Notes: generated by a model not told the origin, from the sequence alone. Numbered from the stretch's first letter, positions 38,224-46,991 are shown. The stretch is DNA of 64,000 bases from Carboxylicivirga fragile (GCA_025499625.1 JAFMVD010000027.1:1-64000), one strand, 5' to 3'. Made by a program: numbers and translations.

Positions 38224-41139
38224 ATGAGATATTTTGCATTTATTCTGTTTTTGCATTCGTTTCTATTTATTCAAGCACAAAATCATTCGGCTAATCATTT
38301 ATTTCAAGTATCACCAAAGACTGAACTTTGGGTAGATAGTGTTTATGCTTCCCTAAATATGGAGGAACGTATTGCCCAGTTATTTTGGATAGCCATTGAA
38401 AATTCGGAAAACCTTACCCAGAATTATAAATACCAAAAACTAATTGAGCAGCACCAGCCAGGTGGAATTGTAATTTTTAAAACAAATCCTCAGCAGTTAG
38501 TTAGCGTAAACAACCATTATCAATCCTTATCTAAAACTCCACTAATGGTTGCCATCGATGGCGAATGGGGCTTGGGAATGCGACTCGATTCAATATTATC
38601 CTTTCCTTATCAAATGACCTTAGGGGCTATCGCTAATGATAGCTTAATTTTTGAGATGGGTAAGGAAGTAGGGAGGCAGCTTAGTGCAATGGGGATCCAT
38701 GTTAATTTTGCGCCCGTTGTTGATGTTAATAATAATGCGGATAATCCTGTTATTGGTAAACGATCGTTTGGTGAAAACCCGGTTAAAGTGGCTAATAAAG
38801 CTTTGTTATATGCACAAGGTATGCAAAGTGAAGGCATTATTGCGGTAGCCAAACATTTTCCTGGTCATGGAGATACCGATGTGGATTCACATAAAGCATT
38901 GCCTGTCATTCCTTACACAAAAGAGCGATTAGATTCCATAGAATTGTATCCATTTCGCCAGCTTATTGATAATGGTATTATGGGGGTAATGACTGCGCAT
39001 TTAAATGTTCCTAAGTTGGAACCTGAGCCAAATAAACCTTCGAGTACATCAAAAGCTATTGTTACCGATTTACTGAAAAAAGAGATGCATTTTAAGGGAT
39101 TGGTTATAACTGATGCAGTTAATATGCGTGGGCTTAGTAATTACGATAAGCCCGGTGTGGTTGATCTCAAATGTTTGATGGCTGGAAACGATGTTGTTGA
39201 ATTTACTAAGGATTTGCCTCTTGCTATTCAAACTGTTAAAGCGGCCATCGAGGAAGGGAATTTTAATGAGGCTGAGCTGGAAGAGAAATGTAAAAAGGTA
39301 TTGGCTGCCAAGTATTGGTGCGGATTATCAGAATATACGCCTGTTCGCCTTAATAAAGCCAAACTTCAAAATAATAAAGCTCAATTGCTGATTCGTCAGT
39401 TGTTTGCACAGTCTATTACGGTACTTGAGAACAAGGATTCAATATTACCATTTAATAAGCTTGAATCTCTTGATGTAACGGCTGTTTGCTTTAAGAATAA
39501 AGCGGAATGGCGAGATTTACTTTGGCGTTATACAGCCATTGATCTAAAAGGGCAAGAAGCAATAAACGATTTACTTCTTGATACCAAAAGTGAGACTATA
39601 GTTTTATTGCTTGTTGAGGATTTGGCTACTATTAAAAAGTATCAATCTCAATTGGATAGCTTAATTGATTCACGTAAATGTTGCTTGGTTTATGGAGGTA
39701 GTCCTTATGATTTAACGAGGCTAAATAACTTGAGTAAAACGAATGCTTTGGTTTTAAGCTATCAGAATAATGCAAATACACGTGATTTAGTTACACAAAT
39801 GTTGTTCGGAGCTATTCCTGCAAATGGTGTTTTACCAGTCGGTATAAATGCTAACTATAAAGAAGGCATGGGCATTGAAGTTTCAGCCTTAGGTCGTTTG
39901 CACTATACCCTACCTGAAGCAAGTGGACTAGATTCGGATTGGATTAATAATAAAGTTGATTCGGTTGTACTTGCGGGGCTTGATATGAAGGCTTTTCCTG
40001 GCTGTCATGTCTTAGTGGCTTACGATAGAAATGTAATCTTTAATAAGACATATGGTTTTCATACTTATGAAAGACGAAAGAAGGTACATCAGAACGATGT
40101 ATTTGATTTGGCATCTGTGACTAAGATAAGTGGACCACTTCCTTTACTAATGAAAGCCTACGAACAGGGTTTAATTGACTTGGATCAGCCTTTTTCTGAG
40201 GCCTGGTCTGATTGGAAGAAGGGCTTTCTTCATCCTTCAAATAAATCGGATATTAGCTTTCGCGAGATTTTAGCTCATCAAGGAAGATTGACGCCTTATA
40301 TAAATTATTACCCTTCAACCATGAAGCACGGTAAATACAAGTCGAAGTATTACAGTAGTTCAGCCGATGAAACATACAATTTAAAGATTGATGAGCACCT
40401 GTATTTAAATTCTAAGTTTAAGAAGCAGATATATAAAAGCATTAGGAAATCGCCCTTACTTGATAAGAAGGCGTACAAGTATAGTGGGCTATCTTTCATG
40501 ATTTACCCTGAAATGCTGACTGAGCTTTTTGAAACTGATTACTCTGAACTATTGTACCAAACATTTTTTGAACCTCTGGGGGCATCGTCGCTTTGTTATA
40601 ATCCATTAGATAGAATGAGTGCGAACAGGATTTTGCCGACGGAGTATGATAAGTATTATCGTAAAAAACAGATTCAAGGAACTGTGCACGATGAAGCTGC
40701 GGCAGTAATGGGTGGAGTTTCGGGTAATGCTGGTTTGTTTTCATCAGCAAATGATTTGGCTAAACTGATGCAGATGTACTTGCAAAAAGGTGAATATGCT
40801 GGCAAACGATACCTCGATGAAGCAGTTGTTGAGGAATTTATTCGCGTGCAGTTTCCTGAAAATAACAATCGTCGGGCACTAGGCTTTGATAAACCTCTTT
40901 TTGGAAATGATACTTTAAGTATTGAAAATAGCTATCCTGCACCTGCAGTGAGTATCACTAGTTTTGGACACGGTGGGTTTACAGGTACATTTGTGTGGTT
41001 AGATCCTGACAAGAAACTTATGTATATTTTTCTGTCGAACAGAGTCTATCCAACAAGAGAGAATCGTTTGATCTATCAAAAAAATATCAGGCCATCCATA
41101 CAGCAAGTATTTTACGATGCTTTGGCCAAGAGAAACTAA
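38224..41139 (+). CDS. NagZ-like GH3 hydrolase fused to a class C beta-lactamase-like domain
   Basis: A 971-residue exported fusion with signal peptide MRYFAFILFLHSFLFIQA. Residues about 40-390 are a GH3 beta-N-acetylglucosaminidase with the NagZ signature KHFPGHGDTDVDSH and the nucleophile in VITDAVNMRGL. A middle GH3 C-terminal region follows. The C-terminal half (from about 570) is a serine beta-lactamase/transpeptidase-like domain with SVTK (Ser near 631), YSGLSF in place of the YxN motif, and GHGGFTGT as the third motif. Whether the second domain is an esterase, amidase or only a binding module is unclear. Overlapping function with NamZ upstream in peptidoglycan recycling. Confidence 0.87.
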   Translation: MRYFAFILFLHSFLFIQAQNHSANHLFQVSPKTELWVDSVYASLNMEERIAQLFWIAIENSENLTQNYKYQKLIEQHQPGGIVIFKTNPQQLVSVNNHYQSLSKTPLMVAIDGEWGLGMRLDSILSFPYQMTLGAIANDSLIFEMGKEVGRQLSAMGIHVNFAPVVDVNNNADNPVIGKRSFGENPVKVANKALLYAQGMQSEGIIAVAKHFPGHGDTDVDSHKALPVIPYTKERLDSIELYPFRQLIDNGIMGVMTAHLNVPKLEPEPNKPSSTSKAIVTDLLKKEMHFKGLVITDAVNMRGLSNYDKPGVVDLKCLMAGNDVVEFTKDLPLAIQTVKAAIEEGNFNEAELEEKCKKVLAAKYWCGLSEYTPVRLNKAKLQNNKAQLLIRQLFAQSITVLENKDSILPFNKLESLDVTAVCFKNKAEWRDLLWRYTAIDLKGQEAINDLLLDTKSETIVLLLVEDLATIKKYQSQLDSLIDSRKCCLVYGGSPYDLTRLNNLSKTNALVLSYQNNANTRDLVTQMLFGAIPANGVLPVGINANYKEGMGIEVSALGRLHYTLPEASGLDSDWINNKVDSVVLAGLDMKAFPGCHVLVAYDRNVIFNKTYGFHTYERRKKVHQNDVFDLASVTKISGPLPLLMKAYEQGLIDLDQPFSEAWSDWKKGFLHPSNKSDISFREILAHQGRLTPYINYYPSTMKHGKYKSKYYSSSADETYNLKIDEHLYLNSKFKKQIYKSIRKSPLLDKKAYKYSGLSFMIYPEMLTELFETDYSELLYQTFFEPLGASSLCYNPLDRMSANRILPTEYDKYYRKKQIQGTVHDEAAAVMGGVSGNAGLFSSANDLAKLMQMYLQKGEYAGKRYLDEAVVEEFIRVQFPENNNRRALGFDKPLFGNDTLSIENSYPAPAVSITSFGHGGFTGTFVWLDPDKKLMYIFLSNRVYPTRENRLIYQKNIRPSIQQVFYDALAKRN

Positions 41140-41153
41140 ACTAATACGTTTTT

Positions 41154-41834
41154 TTAAAAATCACCTAAAATCACATCTTCGTTCGAATCAGGTAATTGAG
41201 GTTTGGTATTTATTTTATAAAACACTTGTGATTCAGTAAAGTCCATTTCCAGCACCTTCATGTGAATGAGGTTAACAAGTATTTTTTCGGCCTTACGCGG
41301 ACTGATATTGGCCATTCCGCAAAACTTTGAAAATGTGATGTAGCCATTGATTTCGAGGTAGGTTAAAAGTTTACTCTCGGCATATTTAATTTTTAGTAAG
41401 GCACCGGTTCCTTCGCGTTCTTTCTTCCAAACTTCAATTAAAATACGGTTGGCAACCATATTCATATCTTTTACTCTATGGTAGACTGTTGCTTGCCCAT
41501 CGGGATCAGGTGCTCTGTGCGGTCTTCTTTTACTCTTCTTAACGACTATTTCAAGTACTGTTTTACCTTCCACTTCCCATTTAATCGTATCAAACGGAAT
41601 GGCAGGTTGGCAATGTTTTTTAGCTGCAGCTTCAATCATGTAGTATTCTTCGTCTGATTCAACGCCTACAATATTACCATTGTCTTTTACACCAATCAAA
41701 AGTCGGCCACCATCGGTATTGGCAAAAGCGACTAAGGATCTGGCTATTTTCTTGGAGTCGGTAATAGCAAATTTGAAATCTTGGGTTTGGTGTTCTCCCT
41801 GCCCAATCATATTTAATAATTCTTTTGAACTCAC
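41154..41834 (-). CDS. AlbA_2 domain protein with C-terminal winged helix
   Basis: A 226-residue cytoplasmic protein. The first half contains EHQTQDFKFAITDSKKIARSLVAFANTDGGRLLIGVKDNG, the hallmark of the AlbA_2 (Schlafen-like) domain: Glu/Gln-x-x-x-F/LE-K then AFANTDGG and IGV. The C-terminal part (YLEINGYITFSKFCGMANISPRKAEKILVNLI) is a winged helix-turn-helix, so a transcription regulator is likely. Convergent with the NagZ-like gene, 14 bp apart, and divergent from hydC1 with 262 bp between; regulation of the hydrogenase module is possible but untested. Confidence 0.75.
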   Translation of the reverse strand: MSSKELLNMIGQGEHQTQDFKFAITDSKKIARSLVAFANTDGGRLLIGVKDNGNIVGVESDEEYYMIEAAAKKHCQPAIPFDTIKWEVEGKTVLEIVVKKSKRRPHRAPDPDGQATVYHRVKDMNMVANRILIEVWKKEREGTGALLKIKYAESKLLTYLEINGYITFSKFCGMANISPRKAEKILVNLIHMKVLEMDFTESQVFYKINTKPQLPDSNEDVILGDF

Positions 41835-42096
41835 AGCTTTATATTTTGCGCTAAGGTCGTAAAAAACTAGTTAGGTTTAAAATTTTGATAATATCGTGTA
41901 TTGTCAGTGTTATTAGGACTTACAAATACCTGTTAGTGCTTAAAATATTGAAGCGTAGCTATTAAGAATAAGTCTTGATAATACTTAAAAGTAAAGAATA
42001 TGATAATTGTCATGTGTAAAAAACGTTAAAAAATATTAAATTACAGAAAAGAATCTCTAATTAAGAGAGGTTTATCACCTTTAAATTTTAGCTATT

Positions 42097-42576
42097 ATGA
42101 CAGCAGTGAAACAACTGGTAAAAGGTTTGGCCGAACAACACGGTCGAAATGAAGAAAGTCTTTTACCAATTCTTCAAGGAATAGTGAGCCAGGAGCAACA
42201 CATTTCCGAGGATGCGATGGTCGAGGTAGCCCGTGAGTTGAATATTTCAGCGGCTCAGGTGTATGGTACTGCTACCTTCTATTCGTTTTTACATACTAAA
42301 CCGCTCGGAAAGTTTGTAATTCGTGTATGCAAGACCATAACTTGTATGATGCACGGAAAAAATCAAATCATTAAAGAACTGGAAACGGTTCTGAAAATTA
42401 ATTTAGGTGAGACTACCCATGACGGAAAGTTCACTTTACTTGAGACTAATTGCCTGGGACAATGTCACAAAGGTCCGGCCATGCTTATCAACGATAAGCC
42501 ATATACACAACTTACCCCTGAGAAGGTACGAGAAATAATTATGATGTATCGTCACGAAGAAGTTCGTGCCAACTAA
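42097..42576 (+). CDS. hydC: NuoE/HydC-like 2Fe-2S subunit of hydrogenase module 1
   Basis: A 159-residue thioredoxin-fold [2Fe-2S] protein. The helical N-terminus (EESLLPILQGIVSQEQHISEDAMVEVA...) is followed by GTATFYSFL and the cluster ligands in CKTITC (C-x4-C) and CLGQC (C-x3-C). HydC/NuoE subunits pass electrons between the NuoF-like flavoprotein and other clusters. First gene of hydC1-hydB1-hydA1. The upstream 262 bp is AT-rich; I find no TAnnTTTG box, but an imperfect palindrome occurs at 42054-42068. Confidence 0.92.
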   Translation: MTAVKQLVKGLAEQHGRNEESLLPILQGIVSQEQHISEDAMVEVARELNISAAQVYGTATFYSFLHTKPLGKFVIRVCKTITCMMHGKNQIIKELETVLKINLGETTHDGKFTLLETNCLGQCHKGPAMLINDKPYTQLTPEKVREIIMMYRHEEVRAN

Positions 42577-42593
42577 CCTTTAAACCTAAAGCT

Positions 42594-42644
42594 ATGAAAC
42601 GAGCCGTGAGAAAATATTTTCATACTAAGACAATTATTTCTTAG
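42594..42644 (+). CDS. Possible 16-residue ORF between hydC1 and hydB1
   Basis: ATG at 42594 opens a 16-codon frame (MKRAVRKYFHTKTIIS) in the 79-bp gap between two hydrogenase subunit genes. It is basic and has no recognisable motif or Shine-Dalgarno. It could also be a remnant or chance frame. Confidence 0.12.
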   Translation: MKRAVRKYFHTKTIIS

Positions 42645-42655
42645 GCGAGTTCCAT

Positions 42656-43864
42656 ATGGTAATTAAAAGAAAACATAATCATATGAAAAAGAAACATCTG
42701 CAAAGGCTCGACCTAATCTTTAAGAATGAGCATGACACAGAAGCTATACTGGAGAAAACTTTTAAAAGAAGTAACGATGACGTTATAAATGACTTAATAA
42801 GTTCTGGTTTAAAAGGCAGGGGTGGAGCTGGATTTCCAACAGGATTAAAGTGGAAACTGGCATCAGAAGAAGAGACAGAAGTTAAATATGTTATTTGTAA
42901 TGCCGACGAAGGAGAACCTGGAACATTTAAAGACCGTGAGATTTTGTCTAGCGTTCCGCATAAAGTATTAGCGGGAATGGCGGTATGTGCTCGTATTATT
43001 GGGGCGAAAAAAGGATTTATTTATCTACGAGGCGAGTATTTATTCTTGAAACCTCAATTGTTAGAAGCCATTGATAAGTTTCACAGCTTGTTAGATGAAA
43101 TGAAAGTAGATTTTAGAGTTGAAATTTTCTTGGGTAGCGGAGCTTACATTTGCGGCGAGGAAAGTGCCTTGTTTGAAAGTATGGAAGGTAAACGTGGAGA
43201 ACCACGTAATAAACCACCTTTCCCAACTGCTCAGGGCTATAAAGATAAACCCACTGTAATTAATAATGTAGAAACCTTAGCGCACACCTATTCAATATTT
43301 AAATATGGTCCGGAGAAGTTCCGCGATTTAGGAATTCAAGATTCAAGAGGTTCAAAGGTGTTTTCTGTTTCGGGAGATACCCCTGTACCTGGTATTTACG
43401 AATTGGAATTTGGTATGTCCTTACAGAAGTTTGTTGATGATTTTGCCGATGGTGATGCAAAAGCTGTGCAAGTGGGTGGTGCATCAGGTTTCTGTGTACC
43501 TCGTAAGCGTTTTGATAAAACTGTAATAGGTTACCAGGGAAAATTACGTGGTACTTCCTTACCAACAGGGGGATCAATGATGATTTTTAATTCTTCACGT
43601 TCGATGTATAACGTACTTCATAACTACCTCGACTTTTTTGTGGAAGAATCATGCGGGCAATGTACACCATGCAGGGTTGGAACCCAGCAGTTATTATTAG
43701 GTGTTGAAGCTGTTAAAAAAGGTGAGCAGCCATCTTCATACCTCGATAAGTTAATGGATTTGGCCGAAGCAATGAGAATAACCGCCAAGTGTGGTTTAGG
43801 CCAGTCAGTGGCAAATTCTTTCTCATCAATTGTTGAGAACTTTAAAGAGGAAATGATTTACTAA
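42656..43864 (+). CDS. hydB: NuoF/HydB-like NADH-binding flavoprotein, short form, module 1
   Basis: A 402-residue protein holding the NuoF core: FMN/NADH-binding GLKGRGGAGFPTGLKWKLA near residue 52, NADEGEPGTFKDRE, GSGAYICGEESALFESMEG, an SLBB-like segment and the [4Fe-4S] ligands in ESCGQCTPCRVG. Unlike HydB2 it lacks both the N-terminal [2Fe-2S] thioredoxin domain and the C-terminal double [4Fe-4S] ferredoxin. The start could be ATG 42656 or ATG 42683 (MKKKHLQRL). It oxidises or reduces NAD(H) and exchanges electrons with HydA1. Confidence 0.92.
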   Translation: MVIKRKHNHMKKKHLQRLDLIFKNEHDTEAILEKTFKRSNDDVINDLISSGLKGRGGAGFPTGLKWKLASEEETEVKYVICNADEGEPGTFKDREILSSVPHKVLAGMAVCARIIGAKKGFIYLRGEYLFLKPQLLEAIDKFHSLLDEMKVDFRVEIFLGSGAYICGEESALFESMEGKRGEPRNKPPFPTAQGYKDKPTVINNVETLAHTYSIFKYGPEKFRDLGIQDSRGSKVFSVSGDTPVPGIYELEFGMSLQKFVDDFADGDAKAVQVGGASGFCVPRKRFDKTVIGYQGKLRGTSLPTGGSMMIFNSSRSMYNVLHNYLDFFVEESCGQCTPCRVGTQQLLLGVEAVKKGEQPSSYLDKLMDLAEAMRITAKCGLGQSVANSFSSIVENFKEEMIY

Positions 43865-43880
43865 CCTAACATGAAGAATC

Positions 43881-45671
43881 ATGGCTGAAAAGATTAATTT
43901 AAAAATTGATAATATCGCTGTAAATATCGATGAGGGTTCAACGATATTGGAAGCAGCACAAAAAATAAATATTCGCATTCCTACATTGTGCTATCACGAA
44001 GATTTATGTGTGGCAGGTAATTGTAGGGTATGTATGGTGGAGCAAGTTGGAAGCGATCGTTTGATACCATCATGTGCCATGCCTGTATCTGAAGGTATGG
44101 AGATAATGACCAATAGTTTAAAAGTTCGCAGTGCTCGAAAGCAAGTGGTTGAGTTGCTTGTGAGCGAACACCGTGCAGAATGTACTCGTTGTTATAAAAA
44201 TGGTAAATGCGAATTGCAGGATCTGTCTTCGGAATATATTGTTGGTGAAAATGGCTACATCGATTTAATTCCATTAAAAGGGTATAGCATCGATAACTTC
44301 TCACCGTCAATCATCAAAGATGATAGTAAGTGTATTCGCTGTCAGCGTTGTGTTCGAACTTGTAACGAATTACAGAACATTGGCGCCCTTTCAGTAGCCT
44401 ATAAGGGAGAGCATATGAAAATATCATCTTTCTACGAAAAGCCGATGTACGAAGTGGTTTGTACCAATTGTGGACAATGTATTAATCGCTGTCCTACAGG
44501 TGCTCTTACCGAAAAGACCTATTTTGATGAAGTATGGTCGGCACTTAATTCGGAAAAGAAGCATGTTGTGGTTCAAACAGCACCTGCTGTTCGTATTGCT
44601 CTTGGTGAAGCTTTGGGCATGCCTGTTGGTGAAATTGTAACGGGTAAATTGGTTGCTGCACTACGTCGTCTTGGATTTAATTCTGTATTAGATACTGACT
44701 TTACAGCTGATTTAACCATTATTGAAGAAGGTAACGAGTTATTACAACGCCTTAAGAAAGTATTGGTTGATGGCGATACAAGTGTTAAGTTACCTTTAAC
44801 CACATCTTGTTCTCCTGGCTGGGTTAAGTTTATTGAACATGCTTTTCCTGAGTACCTCGAAAATGTTTCTACAGCTAAATCGCCTCAGCAGATGTTTGGA
44901 GCCCTGGCTAAAACATTTTATGCAAAGAAAATTGGTGTTGAGCCAGAAAATATGGTGAGTATATCGGTTATGCCGTGTACCGCCAAAAAATACGAAGCCG
45001 ATCGACCAGAAATGCGCAGTAGTGGTTATAAGGATGTTGATTATGTGTTGACTACTCGAGAGTTGGCTTTAATGATTAAGCAGGCAGGTATTGATTTTAG
45101 CTCTCTTCCTGATGATGAATATGACAGCATCATGGGTGAATCTTCCGGAGCCGCCGTTATTTTTGGTGCTACAGGTGGAGTAATGGAAGCTGCCCTTCGA
45201 ACAGCGTACGAGGTTGTTACTGGGCGCGAAGTGCCTTTCAAGAATTTGAATATTACCGCCGTTCGTGGAATGGAAGATGTAAAGGAAGCAACTATCAAGA
45301 TAGAAAATGTATTGCCTGAATGGAGTTTCTTAGAAGGAGCAGAGTTAAAGACTTGTGTAGCACACGGCCTTAGTAATGCTAAAAAAGTGATGGAAGCAGT
45401 ACGTGATGGTAAGGCAGAATATCATTTCATTGAGATTATGGCCTGTCCTGGTGGATGTTTAGGTGGCGGTGGTCAGCCAATACCAACTTCACTGGCAATT
45501 CGTAAGCAAAGAAGTAAGGCCATATACGAAGAGGATTCGTTGAAGCCAATTCGAAAATCGCATGAGAATCCAGAAGTGATCCATATTTATGAGGAATTCT
45601 TGAAAGAACCTTTGGGTGAAAAATCACACGAACTACTACATACGCATTATACTAAGCGAAACAGGTATTGA
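43881..45671 (+). CDS. hydA: [FeFe] hydrogenase catalytic subunit, module 1, with altered L1 motif
   Basis: A 596-residue group A-type HydA. Order: plant-type [2Fe-2S] (about 1-75), NuoG-like His-Cys3 [4Fe-4S] (HRAECTRCYKNGKCELQ), two [4Fe-4S] clusters (CIRCQRCVRTC; CTNCGQCINRCP), then the H-cluster domain from about 230. L2 (VMPCTAKKYE) and L3 (EIMACPGGCLGGGGQP) are intact. In L1 the usual TSCCPGW reads TSCSPGW: C310 is kept but Ser311 stands where the [4Fe-4S]H ligand Cys is expected. The paralogue HydA2 has C310 and C311 at the same positions. Activity therefore needs testing. Stop abuts the convergent stress-protein gene. Confidence 0.93.
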   Translation: MAEKINLKIDNIAVNIDEGSTILEAAQKINIRIPTLCYHEDLCVAGNCRVCMVEQVGSDRLIPSCAMPVSEGMEIMTNSLKVRSARKQVVELLVSEHRAECTRCYKNGKCELQDLSSEYIVGENGYIDLIPLKGYSIDNFSPSIIKDDSKCIRCQRCVRTCNELQNIGALSVAYKGEHMKISSFYEKPMYEVVCTNCGQCINRCPTGALTEKTYFDEVWSALNSEKKHVVVQTAPAVRIALGEALGMPVGEIVTGKLVAALRRLGFNSVLDTDFTADLTIIEEGNELLQRLKKVLVDGDTSVKLPLTTSCSPGWVKFIEHAFPEYLENVSTAKSPQQMFGALAKTFYAKKIGVEPENMVSISVMPCTAKKYEADRPEMRSSGYKDVDYVLTTRELALMIKQAGIDFSSLPDDEYDSIMGESSGAAVIFGATGGVMEAALRTAYEVVTGREVPFKNLNITAVRGMEDVKEATIKIENVLPEWSFLEGAELKTCVAHGLSNAKKVMEAVRDGKAEYHFIEIMACPGGCLGGGGQPIPTSLAIRKQRSKAIYEEDSLKPIRKSHENPEVIHIYEEFLKEPLGEKSHELLHTHYTKRNRY

Positions 45672-46505
45672 TTATTCGCAAAGTACATATAAATCCTTTC
45701 GAGGATTAATGCATAGAACCGGGACTTGTTCCCGGTTTTTAATAGCCTTAAGCTCTGGTGGACCAACTATTTCCTGATCAGGCCCATAGTGTTTTGTTGA
45801 GCAAATCAGTACAATGCCATTTTTATTCGCGGCAGCTAATTCTGTTGCTTCACGGGCTATCGAAAGGCTATTGTAGCAGCCCGGAATGATTTTATATGAA
45901 AGATTTAATTTAGTGAGTAGGTTTTGTGCGAATAATAAATGATTCTTGATGATGTTTCTCGCTGTCACATCTTTTTCATGAGCCGGAATTAATACAATGT
46001 CCGAATTGTTGAATCGACCAAAGTAACTTGCCCAAATGAATTTTTCTTTTTCTTCCTTTCTAAAGCTGATTGGAATATAGATGGTATTGTAGTTCGGAGC
46101 TTTGGTGTTTGGACGAACCATGAGGAAAGGCATTTTAAATTGCCTGCTTTGTTTCATTAATTGAACGTCCTTGTAGAATTTGAGTTTTGATTCCTGGGGC
46201 ATTTCCATAACGATGGATGCCGCTTCTAGTTCGTCAGAAAGGCTTGATAAAACAGGCATTATGCGCCCCTGCTTTACAATGGTGGTAATGCTCGATCGTG
46301 TTTTTAGTCTCAGCTGATCTTTTAGGTCCTGAAGGTAGTCAACAATTGCATCAGAGGCCTCTTGAGAACTTTGATCCGGAATAATGGCAATGATTGCAAT
46401 GTTCTGGTTTAGTGCTTCAGATAATGCTAGGCCTTGCTCAATGACAAGATCATCATTATCATTTCTGCGCACAAGTACGAGTACAGATGATAAAAAAGAA
46501 TTCAT
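45672..46505 (-). CDS. Universal-stress-protein-like, two-domain
   Basis: A 277-residue cytoplasmic protein built as two UspA-like halves. The first starts with the strand SVLVLVRRNDND and contains VIEQGLALSEALNQNIAIIAIIP; the second starts YNTIYIPISFRKEEKEKF and ends with VLICSTKHYGPDQEIVGPPE and VPVLCINP. No clear ATP-binding GxxGxxxxxxxxxS/T motif is visible, so a nucleotide-free USP is possible. It lies between two hydrogenase transcription units on the opposite strand, and hydA1 ends immediately next to its stop. Confidence 0.6.
   Translation of the reverse strand: MNSFLSSVLVLVRRNDNDDLVIEQGLALSEALNQNIAIIAIIPDQSSQEASDAIVDYLQDLKDQLRLKTRSSITTIVKQGRIMPVLSSLSDELEAASIVMEMPQESKLKFYKDVQLMKQSRQFKMPFLMVRPNTKAPNYNTIYIPISFRKEEKEKFIWASYFGRFNNSDIVLIPAHEKDVTARNIIKNHLLFAQNLLTKLNLSYKIIPGCYNSLSIAREATELAAANKNGIVLICSTKHYGPDQEIVGPPELKAIKNREQVPVLCINPRKDLYVLCE
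45717..45741 (+). terminator. hydA1 terminator lying inside the antisense stress-protein gene
   Basis: AACCGGGA (45717-45724) and TCCCGGTT (45730-45737) form an 8-bp GC-rich stem followed by TTTT, 45 bp after the hydA1 stop. It overlaps the 3' end of the minus-strand coding sequence. Confidence 0.7.
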
Positions 46506-46540
46506 TATTTGGCGATTTAAAGGTGCTCTAAAATAACTAA

Positions 46541-46559
46541 ATTTGTTAAAAGAACAAAT
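46541..46559. promoter_or_regulatory. Palindromic operator candidate between the divergent units
   Basis: ATTTGTT aaaag AACAAAT is a perfect 7-nt inverted repeat 36 bp upstream of the stress-protein start and 156 bp upstream of the 2Fe-2S gene. The half-site spacing is too short for a Rex site. Identity of the regulator unknown. Confidence 0.35.
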
Positions 46560-46714
46560 GTTGTATTAGGCTTAGATTTAAATCTATTATATTGATAAAT
46601 AAAGGCTTGAGTTATTTAGGATGGCTATAAATTGCAATGAGCTGATGAATAGCATTCTTCATTAACGAATTATTTTCTTAATTTAAATTCGATTATATTT
46701 TTTAAACCTTGAAT

Positions 46715-46972
46715 ATGGATGCAAAACATGAAATAACTATATGCCTCGGAAGCTCTTGTTTTTCGCGTGGTAATAAGGAAGTATTGGAGGTGATTAAGAA
46801 ATTTATTGACAAGCATCAGCTTAGTGTTGATGTGTTTTTTCATGGTGATTTATGTAATGGTCACTGTGCCGAAGGCCCGGTTCTTAAGATCGATGAACAA
46901 CTATTTTCGAATGTTCAAGTGGATAATGTTTTCGATATTTTGAGTGGGTATTTTGAGATTAATGAAAATTAG
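46715..46972 (+). CDS. Small NuoE-type [2Fe-2S] ferredoxin protein
   Basis: An 85-residue thioredoxin-like ferredoxin with all four ligands: CLGSSC (C-x4-C, residues about 10-15) and CNGHC (C-x3-C, about 46-50). It resembles the C-terminal half of NuoE without the helical N-terminus. ATG at 46715 (MDAKHEIT) is preferred to the in-frame TTG at 46709. First gene of the 13-gene signalling/hydrogenase run, 19 bp before the HydS-like gene, so it probably feeds electrons to or from that protein. Confidence 0.85.
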   Translation: MDAKHEITICLGSSCFSRGNKEVLEVIKKFIDKHQLSVDVFFHGDLCNGHCAEGPVLKIDEQLFSNVQVDNVFDILSGYFEINEN

Positions 46973-46991
46973 CAGCTAAGTTTCTAGTGAT

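Noticed and set aside
40109-41139. Antibiotic-resistance beta-lactamase
   Set aside because: The SVTK domain is fused to a NagZ-like hydrolase and lacks the YxN motif; peptidoglycan recycling is the better explanation.
42054-42068. Strong terminator or operator before hydC1
   Set aside because: TCTCT/AGAGA arms are only 5 bp with a 5-nt loop and no T-run; could be chance.
46541-46559. Rex (NADH/NAD sensor) operator
   Set aside because: The TTGTT and AACAA half-sites are only 5 nt apart, whereas Rex sites have 8 nt (TTGTTAA-N4-TTAACAA).
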